Source: a virus. Taken from it: DNA of 64,000 nucleotides. The notes beneath the pieces are model-generated. The model was not told the origin of the DNA. It ran no database searches and saw only the letters and a list, made by a program, of their open reading frames with translations. The stretch lies in IMG/VR virus record IMGVR_UViG_3300005582_000001, positions 48,931 to 112,930 of that record, one strand, 5' to 3'. A program made the translations under genes and the position numbers. Below are positions 30,464 to 38,955 of this stretch, one piece after another. The stretch's first letter is position 1; each line of letters starts with the position of its first letter.

Positions 30464-31228
30464 GTGACCGCTTCAACCGCACAACCGAGACGATACCGCG
30501 AGCAGCAGGCTGCTGAGCGTCCGTCGCTTGGCCCGTATCGACCCGTCACCGAGCCGTCGCGGATTCAGGGATCGCAGCGACTTGTCGTGACCATCGCCAC
30601 GGGCGAGAAGTATCTTGCGATTTTGGGTTTGACTCGCCGACCAATGCAGGACTACTCCGAGCGCTGCGGCGCAGACTTCATCGAGATTACTGACAGCACG
30701 CAGGACTGGCCGCTCTACGAGAAGTTCCGGTTGCGAACGATTGCCGAGCGTTACGACCAGACGCTGTTTCTGGACGCGGATTGTCTCGTTCGCCGCAGGT
30801 GCCCGAACCTGTTCAGGATGTTCCCGAGCGGCGTGGCGATGCGCGATGACGCCTCGCTTTGGCCTGCCGATTGGATGCAGGCCCGTTGGACTGCGGTGAT
30901 GTCGTCGCAAGGGATTGCTCGGTCGTTGCAGGAGCCGATCCGAGCGTGGAACACGGGTGTCGTGCTGTGTGACCGCGACCATGCGTTCTTGTGGGAGCCG
31001 CCAGAGCGACCGCTATCGGACGGGCACGAGTCAGAGCAAGTTTGGGTGCAGGCGACTCTGCAAGATCGGCTCGTCGAAGTGCAAGACATCGGGCCGGGAT
31101 TCAATGACCAATACTACTACCCGACCTTCCGTCAAACCCTACCGCAGACGCAGATCGCTCACTTCGCACTTTGCCCTGACCGGCTGAACGAGATCGCGAA
31201 ACTCAAAGCGGAATGGTGCCAGCCGTGA
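30464..31228 (+). CDS. GT-A-type glycosyltransferase
   Basis: 254 aa from a GTG. The N-terminal 35 residues are basic and disordered. RLVVTIATGEKYLAIL opens the nucleotide-binding fold, LFLDADCLV carries the D-x-D (D104, D106) and IRAWNTGVVLCDR matches the NTG segment of GT8-like enzymes. It transfers a sugar, probably to the fibre, another virion protein or a host glycan. Directly follows the tail fibre and overlaps the radical SAM gene. Confidence 0.8.
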   Translation: MTASTAQPRRYREQQAAERPSLGPYRPVTEPSRIQGSQRLVVTIATGEKYLAILGLTRRPMQDYSERCGADFIEITDSTQDWPLYEKFRLRTIAERYDQTLFLDADCLVRRRCPNLFRMFPSGVAMRDDASLWPADWMQARWTAVMSSQGIARSLQEPIRAWNTGVVLCDRDHAFLWEPPERPLSDGHESEQVWVQATLQDRLVEVQDIGPGFNDQYYYPTFRQTLPQTQIAHFALCPDRLNEIAKLKAEWCQP

Positions 31229-32751
31229 ACGAATCAGAAGCTCTCTTGAAGATGGTCTCGCCGCGTGATCGGCGTCCCGGCGCTTGGCGTGGCGGTGTGA
31301 TGCAGATCATGGTCACGCGCGCTTGCGACAAGGCGTGCTTCGGCTGTACCCAAGGGAGCAATCTGGGCGGCAAGCCCGTGTTCATGTCGCCGGATCAGTT
31401 CGAGGAATCTCTGCTCTCGCTCAAAAGCTACTTCGGCGTGATCGCGCTGTTCGGCGGCAACCCGGCCATTCACCCGCAGTTCCCTGAGCTGTGCCGAATC
31501 ATGCGTCAGCACGTCCCGTATGCTCAGCGCGGCTTGTGGTGCAACCATCCGCTGGGTCACGGCGCGTTGATGCGCGAGACGTTCAACCCTTCTGTCAGCA
31601 ACATCAATGTGCATCTCGATCCAGAGGCTCGGGCCGAGTTCGAGCGGGACTGGCCGGAGAACACACGGCTGCTCGGGACCGACACAGACTCACGTCACAG
31701 CCCGCCGTTCGTCGCGATGCGGGACGTGATCGCCGATGAGTCCGAGCGATGGGAGTTGATCTCAAACTGTGACGTGAATCAGCGGTGGTCGGCACTGATC
31801 GGCGTGTTCCGGGGCGAACTGCGAGGCTACTTCTGCGAGTTGGCCTACGCTCAGTCCGCACTCCATCAGCACGAGCCGGACTATCCCGACACGGGCCTGC
31901 CGATCTCTCCCGGTTGGTGGGATCAGGGGATGGACGACTTCGCTTCGCAGGCCCGCAAACACTGCCACGACTGTGGCATTCCGTTGCGTGGTCACGGAGA
32001 ATTGGCCATCGGCGGACAGACCGAGCAAGTCAGTGCGACTCACGCCGCAGCGTTCCACCCGAAGCGACGAGACCGGGCTGTCGAACTGGTTCAACTGCGA
32101 ACGCAGCTTGGCGCGACGCTGGACGTGGCGACGAACTACATCGAGAACGCGACGCGGATTGCGGAAGCCCCTGCTGCCGCACCGCCGGTCGATCTGGATT
32201 GCAACCCGCACACTGAACCCAGTGTCGCGGGTCTGATTCGCACGACACGCCGCGAGCTGGCTCGGATCATCGAACTGCTGCCGCCGAACGCGCGTCTGCT
32301 GGAGATCGGCACGGCCAGCGGAGGCACCGCCGCCCGGATCGCCGACGCCCGCCCTGACGTGCAGATCACCTGTATCGACATCTTCGCGGAATGGCCCGAT
32401 CACTCTGTCATGCACCGGCCAGCCAACTGGAGGACCAACCAGCGGCCGAACATGCACCTCTGGGTGGGCGATGTCGCCAGCTACGCAGCCCAATGCGGGG
32501 TACTGTTTGACGTGGTGCTGATCGACGGCGACCACACCGAGGCGGGTGTCTCGCGTGACTTGGTGACGGCTCCCGAGTTGCTGGCTCCAACAGGTCTGCT
32601 GCTCGCGCACGACTACACCGATCCGAACTGGCCCGGTGTCCGAGCGGCGGTGGATCGGTTTTGCGATCAGGCATCGCAGAGCCACGACCACATTTTAGGT
32701 GGATGGAGAGTCGAGGAATGCTGCTGGTCCTTGGCAGTGCTTCGTCGATGA
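31225..32751 (+). CDS. Radical SAM enzyme fused to a SAM-dependent methyltransferase
   Basis: 508 aa from a GTG overlapping the previous stop (GTGA); an ATG at 31213 is the alternative. TRACDKACFGCTQ gives the CxxxCxxC iron-sulfur site, followed by FGGNPAIHP. A second Cys-rich segment (KHCHDCGIPLRGHG) about residue 245 may bind an auxiliary cluster. From about 355 a class I methyltransferase follows: ARLLEIGTASGGTAARIAD (motif I) and VLIDGDHTEAG. It probably installs a modification on a peptide or sugar. Fusion of the two domains beside a fibre and a glycosyltransferase is uncommon. Confidence 0.85.
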   Translation: MNESEALLKMVSPRDRRPGAWRGGVMQIMVTRACDKACFGCTQGSNLGGKPVFMSPDQFEESLLSLKSYFGVIALFGGNPAIHPQFPELCRIMRQHVPYAQRGLWCNHPLGHGALMRETFNPSVSNINVHLDPEARAEFERDWPENTRLLGTDTDSRHSPPFVAMRDVIADESERWELISNCDVNQRWSALIGVFRGELRGYFCELAYAQSALHQHEPDYPDTGLPISPGWWDQGMDDFASQARKHCHDCGIPLRGHGELAIGGQTEQVSATHAAAFHPKRRDRAVELVQLRTQLGATLDVATNYIENATRIAEAPAAAPPVDLDCNPHTEPSVAGLIRTTRRELARIIELLPPNARLLEIGTASGGTAARIADARPDVQITCIDIFAEWPDHSVMHRPANWRTNQRPNMHLWVGDVASYAAQCGVLFDVVLIDGDHTEAGVSRDLVTAPELLAPTGLLLAHDYTDPNWPGVRAAVDRFCDQASQSHDHILGGWRVEECCWSLAVLRR

Positions 32752-32802
32752 CCCGGACACAGTACGACTGACGTGTAACTTTGACATAAGGAAAACCGTA
32801 TC

Positions 32803-33093
32803 ATGGCATCAATTACATTCGAGGGGCCGAACCCAGCAGACCTGACCGCACGCAGCACGGTCGTGGTCACGATGGCTGACGAGGCTCTACTCTCAGTGGT
32901 GCAGGCGTTCTGCGAATTAGAGGGCTATAATCCCGAGACGCATGGCGGGCCGGGGCTGTTTACGATTCAGAAAACAGTGGATTTTTGGACACAGAAGGCA
33001 GAGTACAATATACGGTCTAAGGCCCGCACAGCCGTGGACATCTCTACCGACGAGCAGGTTGGGCCGATGAAAGAGTCGATTACCATCGTGTAG
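32803..33093 (+). CDS. Hypothetical structural protein
   Basis: 96 aa with AAGGA ten bases before ATG. MASITFEGPNPADLTARSTV begins a beta-rich N-terminus, then helix (FWTQKAEYNIRSKARTAVDI). Likely a small tail component, by position only. Confidence 0.6.
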   Translation: MASITFEGPNPADLTARSTVVVTMADEALLSVVQAFCELEGYNPETHGGPGLFTIQKTVDFWTQKAEYNIRSKARTAVDISTDEQVGPMKESITIV

Positions 33094-33129
33094 CGGGCGA
33101 CAGGCGGTTTTTAGGGAGCGGTATTCGCA

Positions 33130-33705
33130 ATGGCAAAAACACTCGAAGTGAAAGCCCCCTCGGGGATGACATTGACCGCCGAAATCTTTATGCGCGGCGG
33201 CAACACGCTCATCGAGACCGTGGCGCTGACGGAGAAGACGGTTGCCAAGACGATCTACGAAGGGACGCTGGCGACCGCCTCGGGAAACAACTACGAGGTC
33301 GCGCTGAAAAGCGGCGCGAGCTACATCGGCACCGACGAGGTTTATGTGGGGACTGCGGCCACGGCGACCTATCGCGGCAGGTCGTGCGTCAACATGGATC
33401 AAGCGGCGGGCAGCGAAACGGCCGCCACGGTCATCGCCGCGATCAATGCGGCCCTCAAAACCGGGACCGTCGATACCGGCACATTCTCGCCGACCACGCT
33501 GGCGTTCGAGACGAGCCTGACGCAGAACTCGGACGAGTACACGAATCAGGCGATCCTGTGGACGACGGGAGCCAATGCGGGACTGACCTCGCGCATCGTG
33601 ACCTATGCCTACGCGAACGCGAAGGACAAGTTCACGGTGGGGACGGCCCTGCCGAACACGCCGACGAGCGGAGATGCGTTCGTGATCTTGGGTCGCCTCG
33701 AATAA
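33130..33705 (+). CDS. Tail/baseplate-associated structural protein
   Basis: 191 aa with GGAGCGGTATTCGCA before ATG. The N-terminal half is a beta sandwich (LEVKAPSGMTLTAEIFMRGG). The C-terminal half has NQAILWTTGANAGLTSRIVT and GDAFVILGRLE, a short domain that phages attach to structural proteins. Role inferred from neighbours. Confidence 0.65.
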   Translation: MAKTLEVKAPSGMTLTAEIFMRGGNTLIETVALTEKTVAKTIYEGTLATASGNNYEVALKSGASYIGTDEVYVGTAATATYRGRSCVNMDQAAGSETAATVIAAINAALKTGTVDTGTFSPTTLAFETSLTQNSDEYTNQAILWTTGANAGLTSRIVTYAYANAKDKFTVGTALPNTPTSGDAFVILGRLE

Positions 33706-33727
33706 ACACCAGTATCGTCTAAAGATT

Positions 33728-33823
33728 CCCCCGAAAAGCCGCGTTTGAGTGATGGGCTGGCGGGGGTAAACTGGCCAAAAACAGCCAGTTCCCGAGCATT
33801 CGCGGCTCGGAAACCGCGAGTGC
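33728..33823 (+). other. Three consecutive hairpins in an intergenic gap
   Basis: CCCCCG/CGGGGG (33728-33766) with an inner GCC/GGC pairing, AACTGGC/GCCAGTT (33769-33790, 8-nt loop), and GCATTCGCGG/CCGCGAGTGC (33796-33823, one T-G pair). They occupy most of the 142-bp gap before the gene at 33848. No U tract follows any of them, so they are not simple terminators; a structured leader is possible. Confidence 0.5.
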
Positions 33824-33847
33824 CGCCACCGCACCAAGGGAATTTTC

Positions 33848-34447
33848 ATGACGATTCAACAGTCGATCACCGTCCGAAATGCGGCTCTGGATGCGTTCGA
33901 GACCACCGCCGGGGCCACCGCCGTACTCCAGATTCGTTCGGGTTCCCAGCCCGCGACGTGCGCCACGGCCTCTAGCGGCACCCTGCTCTGTTCGATAACG
34001 CTCCCGTCAGACTGGATGTCGGCCGCTGCGTCGGGAGCCAAGGCCAAGCTCGGCACCTGGTCGGGCACGGCCGCCGCGACTGGCACCGCCGCGCACTTCC
34101 GTATTTTTGAATCGACCGCGACCACATGCCACATACAGGGTGTGGCGGGGATTCTCGGCGGCACGACCTCGACGGGTTCACTGACGCTGAACTCGACCGC
34201 CTCGACCCTGACCGCCTCGAACGCGAACATCGTCCCCGGCATGGCTGTCTCGGGGACCGGCGTCCAGTTCGGCACGACCGTGGCCTCGATCTCGGGCACG
34301 TCGCTGGTTCTCAGCCAGAACGCCTTGATTGCCGGTGCGTCTGTCACGTTGACGTTCACCAGTGACATGACGATCGACAACACGAGCATCGCGACGAGCC
34401 AGACCGTCACCGTCACCACGTTCACCCTGACCGCCGGAAATGCGTGA
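33848..34447 (+). CDS. Phage structural protein (VRNAALDAFETTxGA type)
   Basis: 199 aa. SITVRNAALDAFETTAGATA with LQIRSGSQPATC and LPSDWMSAAASG is the pattern of a small phage structural family, normally about 140-150 aa. Here an inserted Thr/Ser-rich segment (TGSLTLNSTASTLTASNANI) of roughly 60 residues lengthens it. ATG preceded by AAGGGAATTTTC. Confidence 0.7.
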   Translation: MTIQQSITVRNAALDAFETTAGATAVLQIRSGSQPATCATASSGTLLCSITLPSDWMSAAASGAKAKLGTWSGTAAATGTAAHFRIFESTATTCHIQGVAGILGGTTSTGSLTLNSTASTLTASNANIVPGMAVSGTGVQFGTTVASISGTSLVLSQNALIAGASVTLTFTSDMTIDNTSIATSQTVTVTTFTLTAGNA

Positions 34448-34481
34448 CGCTGGCAACTCCGATCAGCATTGGAGTTGACTC

Positions 34482-35981
34482 GTGACGCCTTTCCAATTCT
34501 TTCTCGATGTCGGCACACCCAGACGGCTGGATGCGCCGCTCATCTTGTCTGGCGTCACGCTGGCGTCGGATGTCGCCGTCGCGCTCAATGTCGTGGCTGC
34601 GCCGACGCTCTCAGATGTCACGCTGGCGTCGGACCTCGCGCTGGGCCTGTCTCTGGTCGCGGCTCCGGCACTCGGCGATGTCAGCCTGTCCAGCGAACTG
34701 GCCGTGGGATTGGCTGTGTCCGCGAGCGCCACGCTGGGCGACGTGGTGCTATCGAGCGCTCTCGCGACGGATGTCGCGCTGGTGTCCGCAACCACGTTGG
34801 GCGACGTGACGCTCAGCGGTAATCTCGCGGTCGGGCTGGCTCTGGTGTCCGCGTCCACACTCGGCGATGTGACACTCAGCAGCGACGTGGCATCCGCGTC
34901 CGCACTGATGGCGGCCGTGGCCCTAGATGGCGTCACGCTGACGAGTGACCTCGCCGTCGAGCTGGCATTGAGCGCGACAGCCACGCTCGATGACGTGACA
35001 CTGACGAGCGGCCTGACGGCGGAAGCCGCGCTGGTCGCGGGAATCACGCTGGAGGGCGTGACACTGTCGTCCGCCGCCACTGTGGGCCTGTCGCTCACCG
35101 AGAGCGCGACGCTGGCCGATGTCGTGCTGTCCAGCGACGTGACCGCAGTCCTCGCGCTGGTGGTGAACACGACGCTGGCGGGAGTGAGTCTGTCGAGCGA
35201 CGTGATCAGTGCAGCGCCGGTCGTCGTGACGCTGGATGACGTGACCTTGACGGGTGCTTTGGCCGTCGCGCTGGACCTCGTATCGGCCCCGACGCTCGAC
35301 AGTGTGACGCTGGCAGCCAGTGCGATGGTCGGAGTCGAGATTACCCACACGGCCACGCTCGGCGATGTTGTTTTGGTCGGGTTGGTCTCGGTCGGGTTGG
35401 TCTCGGTCGAGTCGGCAGTGGGGCTGTCTGTCACGCTGGACGACATGACCACAAACGCCACGGCGGCGGCGGGGATCGCGATCGGCGGGGTGATCGCACT
35501 GGAGAACACGTCTCTCGGGTCAGGCACAATCCGTGGACTGGTGTCGTGCGGCCTGTCGGCTACGCTCGACAACATCGTCTGCGTCTCAGAACCGGAGGAG
35601 AATTCACTCGGCACGCTCTGCGTCGCCGCGTCGCAAGTCGTCTCTTCGGGCGCGGCGCAGGTCCGCGTGCTGTGCCCCGAGGTGAGTGCCAGTCAGATCA
35701 CCCATCTGGACGCCGCGCAGGTGCGGGTACTCTGTCTGGGGCTGAGTGCCGATCAAGTCGCCTGCTTGGACGCGGTGCAGGTCCAGATCCTGTCTCCGGG
35801 GCTGAGTGCCGCTCAAGTCCTCTATTCAGACGCCGCGCAGGTCCGGATACTGCACCCCGAGTTGGTCGCGGGTCAAATCGCCTATTTGGGCGCCGCGCAG
35901 GTCCGGGTACTATGTCCGGGTCTAAGTGCTGGTCAAATCGTCTACGGTGGCTCCGTCGCCGCCGTCTCTGGCTGTCCATAG
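34482..35981 (+). CDS. Repeat protein with two different solenoid-like repeat families
   Basis: 499 aa from a GTG with GGAG eight bases upstream. Residues about 20-310 hold some fourteen copies of a 21-residue unit of the type ATLGDVTLSSDLAVGLALVS. Residues about 395-495 hold five copies of a different 20-residue unit of the type AAQVRVLCPGLSASQIxxLD. Both predict beta-solenoid folds. The gene lies among tail structural genes, so a fibre, spike or adhesin role is likely. No known family recognised. Confidence 0.75.
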   Translation: MTPFQFFLDVGTPRRLDAPLILSGVTLASDVAVALNVVAAPTLSDVTLASDLALGLSLVAAPALGDVSLSSELAVGLAVSASATLGDVVLSSALATDVALVSATTLGDVTLSGNLAVGLALVSASTLGDVTLSSDVASASALMAAVALDGVTLTSDLAVELALSATATLDDVTLTSGLTAEAALVAGITLEGVTLSSAATVGLSLTESATLADVVLSSDVTAVLALVVNTTLAGVSLSSDVISAAPVVVTLDDVTLTGALAVALDLVSAPTLDSVTLAASAMVGVEITHTATLGDVVLVGLVSVGLVSVESAVGLSVTLDDMTTNATAAAGIAIGGVIALENTSLGSGTIRGLVSCGLSATLDNIVCVSEPEENSLGTLCVAASQVVSSGAAQVRVLCPEVSASQITHLDAAQVRVLCLGLSADQVACLDAVQVQILSPGLSAAQVLYSDAAQVRILHPELVAGQIAYLGAAQVRVLCPGLSAGQIVYGGSVAAVSGCP

Positions 35982-36003
35982 TAGAATCGTCGCGAGGTTT
36001 CCC

Positions 36004-36375
36004 ATGAGTTGCTGTGCTGCCGGGGAGGGGTCGATCGCGGGCAGCTCGGCTGTCGTGCTGGCGCGGGTGCGCGCAATCAACCAGTCCTACATCACGCGGG
36101 CCACCACGGTGTCGATCTCCCGCACGATCTATCTCGCGTCCAACAGCGCGGTTCTGAGTGGGCCGACATCGCTCGTCGTGGCGAGTACCGTATTCGACAC
36201 GTTGCAGACGGACTACGGGTGGAACGCCGACGTGACCGGCTACAATTTTCGCGACGCAATCCTCGGCTCGGCGCTCACGACCGTCGGCAAGATCGTCCTC
36301 GTCTACTCCTTGGTCGATAGCGACGGCCTCACGTCGCTGTACCGGATCGAACACACCGTTAAGGCAGTCGTCTAG
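36004..36375 (+). CDS. Hypothetical structural protein
   Basis: 123 aa from the ATG at 36004, since GAGG lies seven bases upstream. After a Cys-containing start (MSCCAAGEGS) it is beta-rich (YITRATTVSISRTIYLASNS). Position suggests a tail-associated protein. Confidence 0.6.
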   Translation: MSCCAAGEGSIAGSSAVVLARVRAINQSYITRATTVSISRTIYLASNSAVLSGPTSLVVASTVFDTLQTDYGWNADVTGYNFRDAILGSALTTVGKIVLVYSLVDSDGLTSLYRIEHTVKAVV

Positions 36376-36417
36376 TTTCGTTTGTTTCGGATAAGTTCTC
36401 TCTGCGAGGCGCGGTGC

Positions 36418-37008
36418 ATGTCGTTGATCGTGGGTTTTTGCGGGCACTCCGGAGTCGGGAAAGACACTTGTGCCCGACTCCTTCCGGTAGTGCTGCCGGG
36501 GGTTTCCGTCGATAGTGTGGCGCTGGCGGGCCGCGTCAAGTTGGTGGCGCATTCGCTCTACGGGCATCTGGGCCTTGAGCATCCCTCCCACTACGACGCG
36601 AACCGTCAGGCCCGCCACGTCAAGTTGCCGCTCATCGGCAAGTCAGCGCTGGAACTCTGGTGTGAGATCGGCGACGGGATGCGACGAGTCTACGGGAACA
36701 CCTGGGTGGACCTCGCGCTCAATTATGCGAACTCCAGCACCAGCGACGTGGTCTGCGTCACGGATGTGCGCTACCCTAACGAGGCCGAGTCAATCCAACG
36801 GGCGGGCGGATTCGTCGTCAAGATTCACAACCCCCGCACCAAGCCGCTCGCGACGCAGGCCGATCACGCGCTCGACGGCTGGGCGGGTCACTACGATTAC
36901 GATCTGCTCAACGACGGGACCGAGACCGACCTCGAAAACCGGCTCCACAAATTCGGCAAACATCTCGCCAAACGGCTGCAACTCGACAGAAAACAGAACT
37001 GTCTGTAA
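36418..37008 (+). CDS. Deoxynucleoside monophosphate kinase
   Basis: 196 aa from an ATG with GAGG nine bases upstream. The P-loop GHSGVGKDT at 9-17 and VCVTDVRYPNEAESIQRAGG match phage dNMP kinases of the T4 gp1 type, with the adenylate-kinase-like fold. It phosphorylates dNMPs to feed phage DNA synthesis. Placed at the end of the structural block, ahead of the SPFH gene. Confidence 0.85.
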   Translation: MSLIVGFCGHSGVGKDTCARLLPVVLPGVSVDSVALAGRVKLVAHSLYGHLGLEHPSHYDANRQARHVKLPLIGKSALELWCEIGDGMRRVYGNTWVDLALNYANSSTSDVVCVTDVRYPNEAESIQRAGGFVVKIHNPRTKPLATQADHALDGWAGHYDYDLLNDGTETDLENRLHKFGKHLAKRLQLDRKQNCL

Positions 37009-37030
37009 AGTTCTGCAATGAGGCAGTTTC

Positions 37031-37573
37031 ATGCACGCCTTCGATTGGCTTTCCGACTTCACCCACCTGCTGGTCAGTCTGATCCCCAGACTGGTCGTCG
37101 TGAGGCAAACTCACGCCGGTGTGATTTTCCGGCGCGGCCTCGCCAAGAAGATCGGGCCGGGCATTCACCTCTACTGGCCGATCCTCTCCGAGTGCGTCCA
37201 AGTCTGCACGGTGAGGCAGTCGCTCAACCTCAGCTACCAGTGCCTGCTGACGGTGGACGGCCAAGCGATCGTCGTCGCGGCCATCGTGGTCTATCGGATC
37301 GAGGACGCTTTTCTCGCGCTGACCGAGACCGACAACGCCCAAGATACAATCCACGATGTCTCGATGTCGGCCATCCGCCGCGTCGTCAACGGCTGCACAT
37401 TCTCCGAGGTGCAGAAAAACACGACCGCCAAGGGCAACTCACTGGACGCCATGCTGCGCAAGCGACTGCAAGCCGATCTCTCGACGTATGGCGTGGCGAT
37501 CGACCGCGCGTTTCTGAGTGACCTGTCAAAGCCGATCATTCTGCGTCACCTTGGCGACCCCCTGTCAAACTGA
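37031..37573 (+). CDS. SPFH/band 7 domain protein
   Basis: 180 aa. After a hydrophobic start (WLSDFTHLLVSLIPRLVVV) comes RQTHAGVIFRRGLAKKIGPG and HLYWPIL, then LTVDGQAIVVAAIVVYRIED, the recognisable core of stomatin/HflK-like SPFH domains, and a helical tail. Such proteins assemble on membranes. HflK/C regulate the FtsH protease and the lysis-lysogeny choice in lambda, so a phage copy could interfere there; this is inference. Confidence 0.8.
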   Translation: MHAFDWLSDFTHLLVSLIPRLVVVRQTHAGVIFRRGLAKKIGPGIHLYWPILSECVQVCTVRQSLNLSYQCLLTVDGQAIVVAAIVVYRIEDAFLALTETDNAQDTIHDVSMSAIRRVVNGCTFSEVQKNTTAKGNSLDAMLRKRLQADLSTYGVAIDRAFLSDLSKPIILRHLGDPLSN

Positions 37574-37584
37574 AGGACCAGAAC

Positions 37585-37881
37585 TTGACCAAGAAGACGA
37601 CCCCGACCCCGCGCGTCCAGAAGTCTCCCGCGCCGCGACCCACGGCGGGCCAGCGATCCCTGCTAGATGCCGTGCTTGCCGTCACTCCCCGCAACTCGCT
37701 GGACGCGCTCGACGCGCAGACGCGAGCGCAAGTCATCGAGGTCGCGAAGGCGTTCATCTCCGGAGAGCTGTCCCTCAGCAAGAAGCAGATCCTCACCACC
37801 CTCGCGCATCAAGGCGTCCCACTCGGGCGCTACACGTTCGACAAACTGCTCGAATCCATCGTATCGGGAGCGAGAAAGTGA
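37585..37881 (+). CDS. Small helical DNA-binding-like protein
   Basis: 98 aa from a TTG with AAGGA seven bases upstream. Basic, Pro-rich N-terminus (MTKKTTPTPRVQKSPAPRPT), then a compact helical domain (KKQILTTLAHQGVPLGRYTF) with HTH-like spacing. Overlaps the metallophosphoesterase start as GTGA. Not recognised. Confidence 0.6.
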   Translation: MTKKTTPTPRVQKSPAPRPTAGQRSLLDAVLAVTPRNSLDALDAQTRAQVIEVAKAFISGELSLSKKQILTTLAHQGVPLGRYTFDKLLESIVSGARK

Positions 37882-38921
37882 AGAAAAAATCACTGTTGGA
37901 CGCTGTGAATTCAGAAGAATCCCATGCCAAAGCTCGGGAGTCGGAGCGAAAGCTCGCTAGGGCCGAGAACGACGCCAGGTCTTGGAAGGCGAAGTACGAG
38001 AGTGCCTGCGAAGAGTTGGAGATGGCCGAGTCTCGCACCGGGATCATGAAGGCGATTCGCCAGCCGATCCCAGCCGACGCCATCAAGCGGCTGAAAACCG
38101 GCGGCGATGCCGTCGCAGTGCTGGCCCTGTCGGACTGGCACGTCGAGGAGCGGGTTGATCCGGCTGTTATCAACGGCATCAACTCATACTCCCCCGAGAT
38201 CGCCACCAAGAGAGTCGAGGAAGTATTTCGCCGCGCAGCCATGCTCATCGACTTTTCGCGAGGCTTCTCCAAGATCGACACCGCTGTTGTCTGGCTCGGC
38301 GGTGACATGATCACGGGATACATCCACGACGAACTCATGGAATCCAATTTCATGTCCCCTACGGAGGCGATCCTGTTCGTGCAGGAACTCATCGTGAAGG
38401 GGATTCGCTTCCTGAAGCGAGAAGCCAAGCTCAAGAAGATCATCATCCCGACCAGCTTCGGTAATCACGGTCGAACGACCGAGAAGCGGCGAGTTGCCAC
38501 GAGCGCGGCCAACTCCCACGAGTGGCTGATGTACCACAACTTGGCATCGTTCGTGAAAGACGCAGGGTTCGAGTGGAAGGTGGAAAATGGCTATTTCAAT
38601 TTTGTCAGGCTGTTCGATAAGTTCGATATCCGGTTCCATCACGGCGACAACATTCGCTTTGCGGGTGGCGTTGGTGGAATCACAATTCCAGTCAACAAGG
38701 CCCTGTCCCAATGGTCGAAGATTCAGCGGGTGAATTACGACGTTTTCGGGCATTATCATCAAAGTATCGACATGACCCGATGGACATGCAACGGCAGCTT
38801 GATCGGCTTCAACGCCTTCGCCCTGTCGATTAAGGCCGAGCCTGAAGAACCGAGCCAGACGCTTTCGATCATCTCCAAAGACAGGGGCAAGGTACTGACG
38901 ATGAGAGTTTTTGCACAGTGA
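37878..38921 (+). CDS. Metallophosphoesterase, calcineurin-like
   Basis: 347 aa from a GTG with GGGAG upstream. A coiled-coil N-terminus (about 1-60) precedes the catalytic core: LSDWHVEE (D-x-H), WLGGDMITG (G-D), TSFGNHGRT (G-N-H), FHHGDN (H) and VFGHYHQS (G-H-x-H). All metal ligands are present. Related phage enzymes are thought to act as DNA phosphoesterases or exonucleases. It lies directly upstream of the SSB-like gene, supporting a DNA-metabolism role. Confidence 0.85.
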   Translation: MKKKSLLDAVNSEESHAKARESERKLARAENDARSWKAKYESACEELEMAESRTGIMKAIRQPIPADAIKRLKTGGDAVAVLALSDWHVEERVDPAVINGINSYSPEIATKRVEEVFRRAAMLIDFSRGFSKIDTAVVWLGGDMITGYIHDELMESNFMSPTEAILFVQELIVKGIRFLKREAKLKKIIIPTSFGNHGRTTEKRRVATSAANSHEWLMYHNLASFVKDAGFEWKVENGYFNFVRLFDKFDIRFHHGDNIRFAGGVGGITIPVNKALSQWSKIQRVNYDVFGHYHQSIDMTRWTCNGSLIGFNAFALSIKAEPEEPSQTLSIISKDRGKVLTMRVFAQ

Positions 38922-38955
38922 GTCCGCCCATCCAGCTAAAACGATAGGAAATAAA

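Noticed and set aside
30473-30982. 169-aa minus-strand frame opposite the glycosyltransferase
   Set aside because: Antisense shadow typical of GC-rich genes; no motif and no ribosome site.
34482-35981. CRISPR array suggested by regular 60-63 bp periodicity
   Set aside because: The repeats are translated, in frame and of 20/21 codons, with no unique spacers between identical repeats.
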